A stretch of DNA of 64,000 bases from Ooceraea biroi (Eukaryota; Arthropoda; Insecta; Hymenoptera; Formicidae), in contig NC_039510.1 of the NCBI RefSeq assembly GCF_003672135.1, positions 5,456,001 to 5,520,000 of the forward strand, given 5' to 3'. Under the pieces are notes generated by a model. It was not told the DNA's origin, ran no database searches, and saw nothing but the letters and a program-made list of their open reading frames with translations. This document shows positions 12,336-24,643 of the stretch, in pieces. A program made the position numbers and the translations under genes. The stretch's first letter is position 1; each line of letters starts with the position of its first letter.

Positions 12336-14279
12336 TATAAGGTTTCGGCGTCGATTCGTCCTGACAATTCAACGCGCCGATGCATCCGTTGCATCATACC
12401 GTTTTAATTGGAAAATGACGAACTTCCCGAAGATGCTTGGGTATTTGTGCGTGCTCAACTGAGCTTCAAGATACGCGTTAATTTGTGATAATTCGCGATA
12501 AGGCGGAATCTAAATAAAGTGTACGATTGCGAGGCACTACTTCGACGTTACGCGGTCATTGCAATGTGTAATATGTTTATTGTACATTTAAGATTGAAGT
12601 ATTACATCAAACCGTGTCAATACTGAGATGCGATTTATTTTCGCGAACGAATACTGTAGCTACAGTGGCGTTTGCAATTTATCATCGTCCTAAATCAACA
12701 AATACGGATATGAGTCGCGCAAGATCTGCCGAAGCGTCTAGCTATCGTTCTACTCCGATTGTTCTAATCGGTGGCGCGTATCGCTGCCTCCGATTCATCC
12801 CCGTGAGTACTCCGGTAAATTACAGGCACAACTGAGTCTCGTAAATATTTGCTGACTTAATGGAAACGTGATCGTCCTAATGCATTCAGGAACGAAAATC
12901 GTTGAAATATATGGGAAACGTATAAAATGAGAGGGCGGGATTAAGGGTAAAAACTCAATGAGAGTTTTTTACTTGCGTAAAAATTTCTTCTCGTACACTA
13001 ATAACATATGATGTGACTATTGCTTCAGAAATCAGCTATTCCAATTATCAGATACTCTTTACTCAAGTGTTGCACAGGCACGAGATATCGTTATCGTAAA
13101 TATAGATAAAGTAAAAACACATAGATAATCGCGAATTTCGCGAAAGTTCGATTCCCCTAACGATTTCGCAATGGAAGTTGCAACAAAGTAGCCACCGGCT
13201 TAATGCTCAGCCACGCGGGATGTCGATTTGTTCTCCTCCACTATATGATTACGTGTACCGTTCGCCGATCAAAATTACAGTTATAAGCACGCCAACAATA
13301 ATTCGAACCACCTGTTTGCGATTCAAGATTGCTAAAAGGCTTGGTGATACGACTTTACGCTGCGTCGCGACGCATTTCCATCCTTCTGCAATTTCGCTAA
13401 ATCGCGATGCAGTGCACGATTCCAAGGGCTTGAAGGTACTCGAAATGTTTAAAACTCTCGGTCACGATAAACGTCACAATAAACCTAAAGCATAGTCTGG
13501 GAACGTTCGCTTTATCTAACGTCCCGTTTTATCGCGCTCAAAACTTTTCCACATTTCTCACGCAGCGACAAGTGGCTCGAGTGTGTCCAAGATTTTCTAA
13601 GGACACTAAGCAGACCTATAAATTTCTAAGACACTACATATTTCTGTCCTCCAACGTACACGAGAAGACTCGAAACTTTGACGCTAAAATCGTAAAGGAG
13701 TCACGACAAAATTGTTATCCTTATCCTTCAACATTCTATATCCTTCCCGGCGCCATTCTCGTTATATTACAATACCATACACTCTTAAGTCAATTCCCGC
13801 TCCATCCATCACTCCATCGTTATAATTTATGCAACTTTATTCTCTGTACCTTACCATGATCATTCTCATTACAATTTCGATTATTTGATATCTCTCTACA
13901 ATTAGTCTCAAACTAGACGAACTAGACCAGTCGCAAATCACAAATCAACCCAAACTCTATATATCAATCCGTGCAGAACGTTAAGATTGCAAGTACTATT
14001 TCCACGCGTAAATCTCGTCGAGCACACGCGTACTGAATACGCAATCGGACGGCTACCAGAACCGCGCGGAACCTAAGTAAGGCGCGTATCGGTCCATCGC
14101 GCGCGTACCGTATTCTTCGCGCTTCTTACGCAACCAGGAACGGCGATGCGTGGAGCTTTACCGGAGACGTTGCCCGCGTCCGAACCCATAAATTACCGAG
14201 GAGACTGCGTAGTACCCACGTAGACTCCGACACCCGTGGCGCATCCATAGGTATGCGAGATATCCCGGAATACCCCGGC
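9250..14279. other. Non-coding stretch with simple repeats
   Basis: No gene or transposon is recognisable. A GC-rich segment around 11.1-11.6 kb has open frames on both strands with Arg/Ser/Ala-rich translations, a usual artefact of CpG-rich DNA. Other visible items are the ATT microsatellite at 12303-12338 and a short hairpin at 12947-12972 (GTAAAAACTC, loop AATGA, then GAGTTTTTTAC). Confidence 0.4.
12303..12338. repeat. (ATT)n microsatellite
   Basis: About eleven ATT/ATC triplets: the first few are interrupted by C, followed by a pure run. It has no evident functional context. Confidence 0.9.
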
Positions 14280-14730
14280 AGAGAGAAGGAGAGGTACCGA
14301 GAGAGAGCTAAAGAGAGACGACGAGAGAGCAAGGGACGAACTTAACGCGATAAAGCTCATGCGGCCACATCTCCGCGTACGTCTCCGGTATACCGAAGGT
14401 GCCGGTGCACACGACGCCCCCACCTTACGGGGCCCCCAAGTACGGTCGCCAAGTGGCCGACAACTAACGACCGGTGCGCGGAGTATGTACCTACTTTATA
14501 GCCGGAGCCGAAGGCGGGTATAGCGGACGAACGAGCGGACGTACGCGCGCGTGGTACAGGCGAGACCGAGCGCGCGACGACGGTTCGCATGTACATACGT
14601 GTGTATACTTTATGCGCGTGCACACACACGTGCACACGGAAAACGGCATGCAGCGAGCGGGTACCGGCGGAGAGGGAAAAGAGCGAGCGAGCGAGCGAGC
14701 GAGACAGACTGACAGAGAGAGAGCAGTCTG
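14280..14730. promoter_or_regulatory. Putative promoter-proximal region (GA-rich, GAGC repeats)
   Basis: This segment is rich in GAGAGA tracts (14281-14335 and 14715-14723) and holds a pure GAGC run (about 14681-14702), CA/GT-rich strings and a TATA-like TACTTTATG near 14600. Such GA-rich sequence is common at insect promoters, where GAGA-binding factors act. It lies just upstream of an unusually GC-rich 2.2 kb block that may be the leader exon of the PDZ gene. No transcription start can be fixed from sequence alone, and strand is uncertain, so the call is an inference from composition and position. Confidence 0.3.
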
Positions 14731-16961
14731 ATGCCGAGTAGTGAGTAGTCGGGCCTCAGAATCGTGCAGAGCTCCAGCCTCGACACTCGGCCGCTCGTTC
14801 AGGCACGCCGCCGCGACCGGAGAACCAGCCAGCCCAGCTTGCCTCGACACATTCCGACAGCCTCCCGTGGAGTCATCCGGAGAACCTGGGCCCCGTACGA
14901 ACGACCGAGCTCCGAAATACCTGCCTGCGGCCATTCGCGCGGCCTCCTGCTTCCTCCTTCGCTCGGTGCTCATTCCGCTCTGTCTCTCTCTCGCTCGTCG
15001 TATGCCCCGAAACGCGTGTCATTCGTGGAATTTTGCCGTTTTGGTGCGCCGATCGAACGTCCAGACGTCCAAGATCGGTGATGATCTAGATCGACCTGGA
15101 GTAGGTCCAACCGAGTGGAATCTCTCGGACCGTCTCGCAGTGATAGCGAAGTGCTCGTTTCCGACGTTTTTGCGAGAGAATCATCCGAACGTGACGAAAT
15201 ACACCGACACTCGAGGAATGTCGTCGTTTCGGCGTGACGACCAAACGCTACGAGCTTGAAACGTCCACGGTGGAGTCGCCACCCGATCTGGATCGACCTG
15301 GAAGCGCTCCAATGCGACCTGTTTCGAGCGAATGTCGTGCTTGTTTTACTTTGCTCTGTGAGGAGATCAAAGGATTGCAAAGATCGTGCGTCGCAAAGAC
15401 TCCCTGTGCATCGATCAATCGCTACAAACTGAATCGTCTTGGAACCGCTCCAGTGAAAAATTGCGAACAAATTTCAGAATGTTGTACAAGTTGCACCGTT
15501 GAGATTTTAAGAAGTCATTCCGATCGCACGTTGGGCAGAATATTACCGCGATACGGGAAACGTGCGTTCGAGAAATCCTATCATTTTCACGTAAAGTCAG
15601 CTTCGAATAGCTTGAAGCTCTATCCGACAAAATTGTCGTTTGAAAGAGACGCTCGCGCTGGTGTGCGTCCCGTGATGCAAGAGGATCAAACATCGTTCCG
15701 GGAGCTTGGCACCGCTCTGTGAATCGCGCGCTTGATCGCCTGGATTAAACGTCACGACAATTCCACGCGTCGACGAACCGATCAGCGCTCGGATAGGTTG
15801 AGAGCTACGCGCGCGCTTCGGCACATTTTCGTTTCGAGCGAACAGCAGATTCATGCTGTCAGTGGTGATATCATACCTCCGGTCGCGGGATCATCGACGA
15901 AGGTCCAGGAACAATTTCGTGCTACTGTGAGAGGGAATACGCGCAGCAAACACGCGGCGGAAGCGTGACGAGCCGAGCAGAAATCTCGTGGTGCTTCTGA
16001 CGAACAGCGCAGCAGGCGTACGCTGTCTCGCGTGCGCCGTTCGAACAAACGGACGTTAGCGGCGCATCTTGATTGAACGGATCGCTGATTCCTCGCGCGC
16101 CCGGTTTAAGGAACTCCACGCCGCCGAGGTCGTTCCGATCAGGAACGCGCGAGTGCGCGCGCGAATAAACCCGAGAATAAACGTCTCCGTCGGCATTTCG
16201 GAGCGCAAGTTATTTCTACCCGCGAACGTGCATGGCGCTATGCAGTGCCGAAATTCGAGGCGCAACTTTCTTCGACTCTCGTTGGGCTCCACGGAGTTTC
16301 CGCAAACGAAAGGTACGCGCCGCTGGATTTCGCTCGAATCCTGAACAATCTGGTTTCTTCGACCTGCGCGATTTTGACTAGCCATTTCGAGAAGATCATC
16401 AAAGAACGCCGAAAATCAGCAAGTCCTTGACGGATTTTGACCTAACATATTTGCAGTTGCTACCTCATGCTGTTCGTCACACTGCGAGCGGAATGCATCG
16501 CGCGTAGCAGTGACGACGTACGATACACTCTGACTTGACGCGGGAAAGCATTCGCGGAGCGCATTCACATCGAAAGCACGACGAGCAGCGATTAAAGAAA
16601 CGACACGCCGTGTCATTAGTGTTAATGGTCGAAAGTGCAGCAGTACTCTCGCACGCTCCAGTTTCTTACGCTGCGCGGAACGGTTCGTGGCTTCTTTAAA
16701 TGTGTGGACAAATATTTCTTAACGAGGACAATTTTCCGAGATGTGCGTGCAGCAAAATCGTCGCGACATTACGGCCACGAGGAAAGCCTGACGGGTTGCG
16801 TAAACGTGTGCCTCGTGCCATCGAAAAATACGGAAAAAAACGAGATCACGGAATGTAAAGTGTCGTTGGCAGATCCGTGCAGGGATCGGAAGATTCATCG
16901 AACGACTCAGCGACGCGATTATCCGGCTTCTGCAACGTGAGCGTGCACGACGAAAACATGC
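14730..16961 (+). other. Candidate first exon: long 5' UTR ending in ATG plus one base
   Basis: This 2.2 kb block is clearly GC-richer than its flanks. It ends in ATG (16958-16960) within the A-rich start context GAAAACATGC, then one C, then a consensus donor GTGAGT at 16962-16967. One coding base is exactly what the first firm exon needs, since the exon at 36930 begins with the last two bases of a codon; the joined codon would be CGC (Arg), giving a protein starting M-R-E-E-V-V. Open frames inside the block (14741-15259 and 15234-15722) resemble no known protein and would be upstream frames. A degenerate motif recurs at 15083, 15285 and 15432. The 5' end is arbitrary. A different first exon, or additional exons in the 20 kb gap, remain possible. 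Confidence 0.35.
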
Positions 16962-19900
16962 GTGAGTAACATTGCGGAATAAAAAAAACGTTAAGAGATC
17001 GAGTATACCAGTTGAACACGTTGGGCGAGCACAAGGAGAGACGAAGCCGCGCGGTCGTTAGCAGATCCAGGTCGAAAAGTAAATCGGGCTGCACGGATCG
17101 GAGCACCTTGGCGATTAACGCGCGTAACGACCGACCGAGGGAGAGAGATAGAATTTTGCAGAAGGATCATTTGCGAAACCAGTCCGCCCACCACGTGCGC
17201 ATACGCGGCCAACCCGAGGGAGGAACGGAATCGCGATGCTCACCCGCAAGCCTGTCGATTCACCTCCCCCGATACATTATTCAAGGATAAGTGCAAGTTA
17301 CGCATGGTCGGTCGGTCGAGACTGCGAACGTTCTCCTGCCTTTTTCGCGGCCGGTGCAATTATCGGCGCAACAAAGCGCAATTTTTGCATAGTAACTTTG
17401 ACGAGGTTGGGGTACTTGAAATTTTATCGTAACAAACAGCTACGTGTAATTTCAGAAAATCTTTCATCTCTCTTTCTCTCAAACGGTTCTTCGAACCTTA
17501 AATACGATCTGTATCCATGCCGAAGATAATGATGCGACCATTACGTAACGAATGCACTCGGCAATCGGCGATCGTAACTAACTATATTGTACGAGCACAA
17601 CAGTCGTAACTAATCACGAGACTTGTTTGACGGCAGACAAATTGCATTAAATTTGCGATGCAGGAGCAATCTTGATTCCTGATGATGCTATTGGCCACAT
17701 CGTACGTCCTACTTTTCCGCATGTCGCTCGCTAATCAGATGGAAAATAATATTATAAATACCGGTAATGAGAGAAGCAGCGCGCTAACAATTTCCGCGGC
17801 GCGGCACGTGGGAACACGTTTAGTCGCGTTTCACGTGCATCATTCTCCGCAGCGTAATGTGTTTATTAGCTGCGAATCCGCGCTTTCGCAACAACAATCT
17901 AGATAATTCGTCGAGCGAGTGAGCGCCAAGATGCTCCTGCATCGTGTGCACACAGGTTAATTAGACACTTTCTTGCTGCTATCCGCCCCCTCTTACCCGT
18001 ATTCCGCACGTAATTCGCAGCCAGCTGCGCAAAGATTGCCTCCGCGTTAATCTAATTCCAGATTTATCACCCGCACCAGTATCAGATATTGCACTCGCGA
18101 ATCATGACGAGCCAGGACGTGCCCATTACACAGCGAAATTCTATCATAACGAAGATCAATCCGAGTTCTCACCGTAACAAGGACTGATGCACCAATCAAA
18201 CGCTGTCTACGGCAAATTGATGAACAGTTTCGACGTAACGAAAATTTAGTATCGCAATTCCTATCCTCGATGAAATTTAGTGCGCTATTACCAAATAATT
18301 AAATCATTTCTTTGCAAATAAAATTAATATCTAAACTGTCTCGAAAAGCTTGAGTAAAATTAACTAAGGGTAAAATTAACTTAAGTAATTATTTGTTTAA
18401 TTTGCAGACATCAAATTTTTACCAAAGAATTGAAGCTAACATCTAGTTTTAATTAATATTTACGAGAACAGCTCTGTACAAATTTATTTTGCTGATAAAA
18501 AAACAAGATCACTCATGTTCCTATAATATTTCTTTACTTTTCATCGTATACAACAAACTTGCTAAACCGTATGTATAACAGCTTGTAACACGAAAACTCA
18601 TTTTACATGAACATCTACGCGTGATGAATACTTGCATTAGTGCTAACATTGATGGATGAGGACGGTTTTGTGGGTGTGTGTTCCATAAAAATCGCACTAG
18701 ACACGAGAACGCGCGGCCTCTCCAGGTAGATCGATATCGAGATATCCCTCATCACACGCCGTTATCTAAACTCGATACGTTATTCCAATATCGGCGGAAA
18801 GCATCGAAACCTGTTCAATCTGCACGCGCGGTTTACCTGCCGCTTTAGTTTCTCGCCGTTTTCCTCGCCGTGTCCTTGATTAACTAACTTTGCCGCGGCT
18901 TAGCTTTTGCGAAATGCAAATTCCACGCGGTGCTCGTATTATGGTGTGATATCAAGCGAAACGATGCGGATTAAAAGAAAAAAGAAGGAAGCGAATTCTC
19001 CGAATGTTTAAGCTGACGCTTAAAGTTCTTTTTAATTTGCATTCGTCGTGTCTTTTTCCCTGACCAATCGGATAAAATATAATTGCTTTGATTGCTGAAG
19101 CGCCTGAATAAAGTCCGAGTGAAGCGAGAAACAAAAGACTGATGATATCATTCGAAGCGAAGACTTTTTAAGCCAGCAACAATTACAAACACAACTTGCT
19201 CTGATTCATTCGCTCGGAGCGTTTTATTACCTGTGCGACGAACTGACGAGCGTTGCGGACGATGAAACGCGAGCAGCAGCTTGAAAATCACAGAGAAATG
19301 CTGACAGGTAATTCAATCTGGCCAATGTGCGATAAACACCGGCACACACAACGTGCAATGGAGAAAGAATAGTAGTCGGACATATACATTTCGCGATTGG
19401 ATGCACATCCGTCGATTTCTACTGTTGCAACAAACGTTTTGAATAGTGCGTCCCTATAGCGATACGATGATTGGAAATACATAGAAAAATGGCATTCAGG
19501 AAACATTCATTTCTCCAACGCGTGCACGAGAAAATAGACAATGATTAACATAGGAAATTAATAACGTCCGACAAGATCATTATAATCGATCGAACGTAAA
19601 AGCAGCGTTTATAAAACCGCATTACACGCCAGTAACAGCAATCGCGCCATCTCATTTGTGAACTGCCAGGTATTTGAGGTAAAGCAATGGGATGATGTAT
19701 CTATCTCGGAATAGTCACGTAATATCGCCGTTCGAAAAGCAGGGCGTGTAGCGTGCAACGTGTACGCGCGAGCTCACACGTAAGTTACATACCAGGCCAG
19801 CAAGTAAGCAATATCCGAGCAACAAGCTCCGGATACTTGGTAATATGGAATACTTGCTGCCTTGCCCGGCCTGTCCCCCTGTGGGGATCGATTCGTGCCG

Positions 19901-20259
19901 CGCGATACATCACCGCAAAACTTCATCCTCTTCGACTCGCCCTCGTGCAGGCCGCGCAAGTTTTCGCCTTCTGCACTCGAGAGAAGAGAGAGATACTATC
20001 CGAACGCATTCATGGTGAAACGACATCACGACAACTGCATTACAGAACTACGTTCGCCACGTGAAAACGTCTATCCGCAGCGTGTTACGTCGCCTTGAAA
20101 TTTTAACGAAACCTGAGTAACGTGAAATCGAGCTTCCCCACGAGTTTCATGACTCAATCGCGGAGATGTTGCGTTGGACAGCGCGCAGGTGTATTTCAAA
20201 ACTTTCGATCACTTTGACAAACTGCGTATTGACAAAAATTACTTGTATCTATTGCAATA
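16962..20259. other. Non-coding, probably start of a large first intron
   Basis: It begins with the candidate donor GTGAGT. From about 17.5 kb the sequence falls back to AT-richer non-coding DNA. No exon, transposon or RNA gene was recognised up to the fold-back element at 20262. Intron status depends on the first-exon hypothesis. Confidence 0.35.
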
Positions 20260-20601
20260 TACAGGGTGTTTCCTCTAACTGTAGCACTTAGAATATCTCT
20301 GCTTCGTTTGATGATATGAAAAAAGTCAAAGGACGAAAATTGTTCGATTCAAAGAGACTAGTACTCTGGTAAGAAAATTATTTTTTTTAATATGACCTTT
20401 CACAAGATATCAAGGTCATGAACATTTTTTTAAATGAGATGGTATATTTTCCTTAACGAAATGATGTAGCTTGTAAAAAAACAAATTCAACCATACAGAA
20501 TATGTTGACCTTCAAATGACTTTGAACCACAAAAATCACGTTTAGGAAAAGAAACTCTATTTATTGTATGTATAACTACAAAGATATACCTTTTTACAGA
20601 T

Positions 20602-20775
20602 GTTCGAAATGATCACCGTTTACTTCCATACACTTTCGAATTCGATGATAAACGATTGTTTTATGTTTTTGAGAGATTCCGGAGTAATTGCGGTGCACGC
20701 ACGCTGAATTCTTTCTCGCATATCTTCAGGTGTTGTCGGAATTTTCGCGATAAACTTCATTTGCACGGAACATAC
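20602..20775 (-). pseudogene. Mariner-like transposase C-terminal fragment
   Basis: Read on the minus strand, this stretch gives EDMRERIQRACTAITPESL and, after a one-base frame change, RKCMEVNGDHFEHL followed by a stop. Both pieces resemble the C-terminal tail of an insect mariner-like transposase family whose third-aspartate region reads SWPARSPDLTPLDFF. It starts at an internal junction shared with the plus-strand fragment and ends next to the left arm. It has no start codon and lacks the catalytic core, so it cannot be functional. Assignment is from recognisable residues, not a search. Confidence 0.6.
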
Positions 20776-20892
20776 TCAACGAATCATTTCCTGATCGCTG
20801 GATTGGAACGTGGTGGAAGAATTTCTTGGCCGGCTCGATCACCAGATCTTACGCCTCTTGATTTTTTTCTTTGGGGACACCTAAAAAATTAA
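20776..20892 (+). pseudogene. Mariner-like transposase catalytic-region fragment
   Basis: The plus strand encodes RGGRISWPARSPDLTPLDFF followed by LWGHLKN and a stop at 20890-20892. The PDLTPLDFF block carries the third catalytic Asp of the DDE/D triad in many insect mariner-like transposases. The fragment begins near 20776 with a slipped frame and lies head to head with the C-terminal fragment on the minus strand. After the stop, the sequence keeps transposase-like codons (V-Y-R) before entering the right arm, so the stop is probably a point mutation in a once-open frame. Confidence 0.7.
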
Positions 20893-21160
20893 GTTTATCG
20901 CGATTTGAAGGTCAACATATTCTGTATGGTTGAATTTGTTTTTTTACAAGCTACATCATTTCGTTAAGGAAAATATACCATCTCATTTAAAAACATGTTC
21001 ATGACCTTGATATCTTGTGAAAGGTCACATTAAAAAAAATAATTTTCTTACCAGAGTACTAGTCTCTTTGAATCGAACGATTTTCGTCCTTTGACTTTTT
21101 TCATATCATCAAAGGAAGCAGAGATATTCTAAGTGCTACAGTTAGAGGAAACACCCTGTA

Positions 21161-22900
21161 TGCATCATGTAATATTAAACATTATTTTCAAAGTCACGTG
21201 TGAATTTTATTCCAAAGTACAAGCTCCATGAAGTTGTAGTCGTGCTCTGTGCACACGCAGCTTGCAAAGAGAAACGATCAACAACCGAACAGCACTATCG
21301 CGACAACATGATCGGGAACGCAAATGCTAAGTGCGCTACGCCGTAATCGGCAACATTATGCACCGAGACGCGATGCGAATTGCAACAGCAACGGAGCGCA
21401 AGTGGAGGCCGCAGCTGCTCTCGCCGCTTCATCCCCGCGATTGCGACTCGCGCGAGCGAGTGCGGAGAGGCGTCCGCCGCGAGTATAAATCCTCCGCGGC
21501 GCAACCGGCTATGAAATTACCGTTCTGATGCTCAAGAGCTGCCACAACTATACATCATCCCGGCCGCGTAGCCCTTCACCTTTCCGTCCGCGTTTGTCCG
21601 TCCGCGCTTCGTACACCTTTCCGCTTCTCGCGCTCCCCATCTTTTCTTTCCTCTTTTCCTATTATCGCCAGTAAACTAGACACGAGATACTCGTGAAAGA
21701 AACTGGACTAATTAATCGCGGGGCACACTTCGCCCACGGCTCGTTACGTCGCACTCGATCCCTTTTCTGGAAAGGACTTTTTTCGAGCGCTCTTTTGAAC
21801 GTTGTCGAGACGAGGGGAAATTCGCGCGCCCGTAGCAGGTTCATTACGCACTTAACTCCGACGTCTTCTTTCTCCCGTCGACTTTGCGCGATTATACCGC
21901 TCGTTTGCTTTGATCGGGACTCGTTAAAGAAAAATCAAGGCACTTAGACTCGCCAGCCCGGGACGGGACCTGCCGCCTCGGGCGATCGGGACCAGATATG
22001 CAACGACGCAGCATCCGAGCGTTGCGACCGAGACTCGCCGAACGATTACTTAACGGATGATGCTATCTATCCGTGCGGACGCGGACTGTTGAGGCGATCG
22101 ATAGATTTGCGGTTTTAAAAAGGAGAGCGGAATACTGGTACGTTTACTTTTCTTTCCTAGAATATTGCTCTGAATATTTCCGGAATTTCCGGCCTCTCCT
22201 CTCGATTATTTGCGTATAAGTGCAAAATTATTATCGGCGCGGAAAGAACCGTTGCCACCTCGCAGAAAAATACGCGCGCTGGTGAGGAGAAAATAGGGGC
22301 AATTGTTGACGATGAAGCGCGTGTGACGGTGCAACATTCCTCGACGATAAAATTAACAGTCATCGTAAAATCATTACGGAATACTGCGTGTTAAATTAAC
22401 AGCTATCATAAAATATGACTATTCACTTTTTGACACATTATACGGAAAACACATTAAACGGCACTGTGCCAGCTTACTTTACTAGATCGTAATTATTGCT
22501 TATTGTTCAAATGTTTCGTGCACGCTCGTAGTAAGTACACCTTATACTCTCTTGTCTCACTTTGTTACTTTACCGAGATTTATTTTATCGAGAATTAGTT
22601 TATTGAGACATTTTCAATATTTGCTTGCCATTAAATAACAGAGAATAATCCATTCGAATAACGCGTATTTACCACATAACAATGCAAAATCTATGCGGTT
22701 GATATTAATAAACAAAATTCGAGTAAATGCAAGTTAACTCACCGTCATCGTTGTCGCCGCCATTATCTCGCTCGTCGATGATTTTGTTGTTCTGGACACT
22801 CACTCGCACGTAAACACGACGATCGGGGAAAACGCGACGAACTACGATCACGCGGCTAATTAACGCGTTACGATAATCACCCGTCATCTATTACGGCACT
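21161..22900. other. Non-coding stretch, nothing specific
   Basis: A CpG-richer part (21.3-22.1 kb) and an AT-rich part (22.3-22.75 kb) show no recognisable gene, RNA or transposon end. Open frames on both strands overlap one another and lack motifs. Confidence 0.4.
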
Positions 22901-23685
22901 CCACGACACACGGATGCACTCACGACAACCGGATGAACGCGACACGGAATGTTCGACGTTGTTCCACACGGTCCGACATTTGTAAAAACGCGATTCTAAT
23001 GCCTTCACGGGACATGCGACGGCAACTTCACACCGATGCCGTATCGGACACTCTGCGAGGCGAACGAGAATGCCGAAGTTTAACCTAAAAATCATTTAAA
23101 AAGCAGCTATACTATTCATACCTCAATTATACCGAAAATCCAATGAATACTCTCGGTTTTCGATCGCTTCGAAATAACGCAAATAACGCGGAGCGATGTA
23201 AAATAAAGTGACGAAGATCGATCCGACGGCAACTTCATGTCGATGCTACGTCGATCATTTTACGACAGCAGAAATACCGGTCGCGAAGCTGCAAATCGTC
23301 ACGAAATGGCTAATTGGTATCACTTACTTCAATTATCTCGAAAATCATCTCGAACAAGCGAATAACGAAAGCATGTTTCTCGCTGCAACGAACACCGGCT
23401 TCGATGACAAATGGCGTATTACTAGTAACTGCACGTATTCCGGGTAATCGACGGCAACTTCACGTCGATGCTTCGCTGGCACCTTCGTGGCGAAAATAAG
23501 AACTGATCGCGAATCCGAAAATAATAGTGACAAAACGGTTAATCATTATCACGCGCTGCAATTATTCTGCACATTTATTCGACACTCCGTCAATTCAAAT
23601 CGCGTCTCGATAACGCGGAGCGACATTAATCACTGCAACGAACACTGGCTCCGACGACAAATGACATATTACTAGTAACTAGTAA

Positions 23686-24643
23686 CCCATACAGCACAGA
23701 AAGTTGAAATAACGTTGCGAAGATGTTACAATGTTGAATATTAAAATATAAATATTTTTTCAACGTTGAATTTATGTTGATTCTTCTACATTGATTCTGT
23801 ATGTTGCTACAACATTGAAACAACATGTAACAAATAATTTTATTAATTAACGGTCAATTTAAAGATTGTCATTCTTCTTATATGTAATAAATAATTATAT
23901 TATATTTAGTAATAATTAATTAATAATGTTAAATCAATAGGTTTTCTTTTTCGCTGTACTTCTGAACTAGTGCAATAAGTTAGAATGAAGGTAAATGTTC
24001 ATTGTGTCGCTCGTCGCTCATTTTTAACGTCAAAACAAGTCACGTGATCAAAATTAACGCTGGACATTGGTCAATGTTGATCACGTGATCTGTTTTGACG
24101 CTAAAAATTAGAGTGGGTAAAAGGAGAGTGTCGCCAATATACATGCCTAATGCTGATTGGTTCCGCCATTTACAGACAATTTCCGGTTAGCCGTCAATAG
24201 GTATTAGGTGAATGTAGTTGGGAAGTGTACATTTAAAGTAGTAGTGACGTTTTAATATCGTTTTACTTTGTCTGACAATGGCGACTTCCGGTTAATTGGC
24301 GACACTCTCCTTTACCCACTCTACTAAAAATGAGCGACGAGCGACACAATGAAATCGCACCTTGAAAGAAAGTATATTTGTTTCGCTCTAACTTATTGCA
24401 CTGTTCAGAAGTGCAGCGAAAAAGAACAATCCTAAGATCTAACAAAGGTTTCTAAACGTTGAATTGCAATGTCTTGTAGATGTTGAATGCAATATCTACA
24501 AGACATTGCAATTCAACGGACATTAGACATTTATGCAATATCTTTTCTACGTCGAATCTACATTTTGCGATATTGATGGAACATTGCAATGTTGCTATGC
24601 AACATTTCTGAGATGTTGAGTTAACGTTTGTGTGCTGTATGGG
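23686..24643. mobile_element. Inverted-repeat element with TAA target duplication (Harbinger-like MITE?)
   Basis: A 958-bp element has ends CCCATACAGCAC and GTGCTGTATGGG and is flanked by TAA at 23683-23685 and 24644-24646. A three-base TWA duplication fits the PIF/Harbinger superfamily, but the terminal repeats are short and no transposase is present, so the family is uncertain. The insertion sits in a tandem-repeat unit, and the neighbouring unit (ATTACTAGTAACTGCACG, from 23419) shows what the uninterrupted site looked like. The outer parts are dense in CAACATT/AATGTTG words, including a 20-bp-scale palindrome at about 24464-24520. Confidence 0.7.
23941..24432. mobile_element. Nested inverted-repeat segment inside the TAA element
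   Basis: Inner arms at about 23943-24035 and 24322-24430 pair with each other: they share CTTTTTCGCTG, ACTTCTGAAC, TGCAATAAGTTAGA and CATTGTGTCGCTCGTCGCTC with the inverse complements on the other side. A further inner pair is GAGTGGGTAAAAGGAGAGTG (from about 24112) with its complement (from about 24304). The left inner arm also has its own palindrome centred near 24065 (TCACGTGATC on both sides). This may be a second transposon inserted in the first, or simply the core of the same element. No coding frame is present. Confidence 0.55.

Larger units (their letters stand above)
20262..21158. mobile_element. Fold-back mariner-like element with 256-bp inverted arms
   Basis: An 897-bp element has ends CAGGGTGTTTCC and the inverse complement, flanked by TA on both sides (20260-20261 and 21159-21160), the target duplication of the Tc1/mariner superfamily. 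The arms run 20262-20517 and 20903-21158, each 256 bp, and pair with few mismatches over their whole length. The roughly 385-bp centre holds two pieces of one transposase in opposite orientations, described in the next two entries. Intact relatives have short ends and one open transposase, so this is a rearranged, non-autonomous derivative in which one end was duplicated in inverted orientation. The direct evidence is the palindrome, the TA flanks and the transposase motif; the mechanism is inference. Confidence 0.85.

Noticed and set aside
13140..13165. tRNA-like B box (GTTCGATTCCCC)
   Set aside because: No matching A box or acceptor stem is found upstream, and no cloverleaf can be folded.
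14741..15722. Two overlapping plus-strand open frames of 172 and 162 codons
   Set aside because: No recognisable domain, Arg/Ser-rich, and opposite-strand frames of the same length. Better explained as CpG-rich leader sequence.
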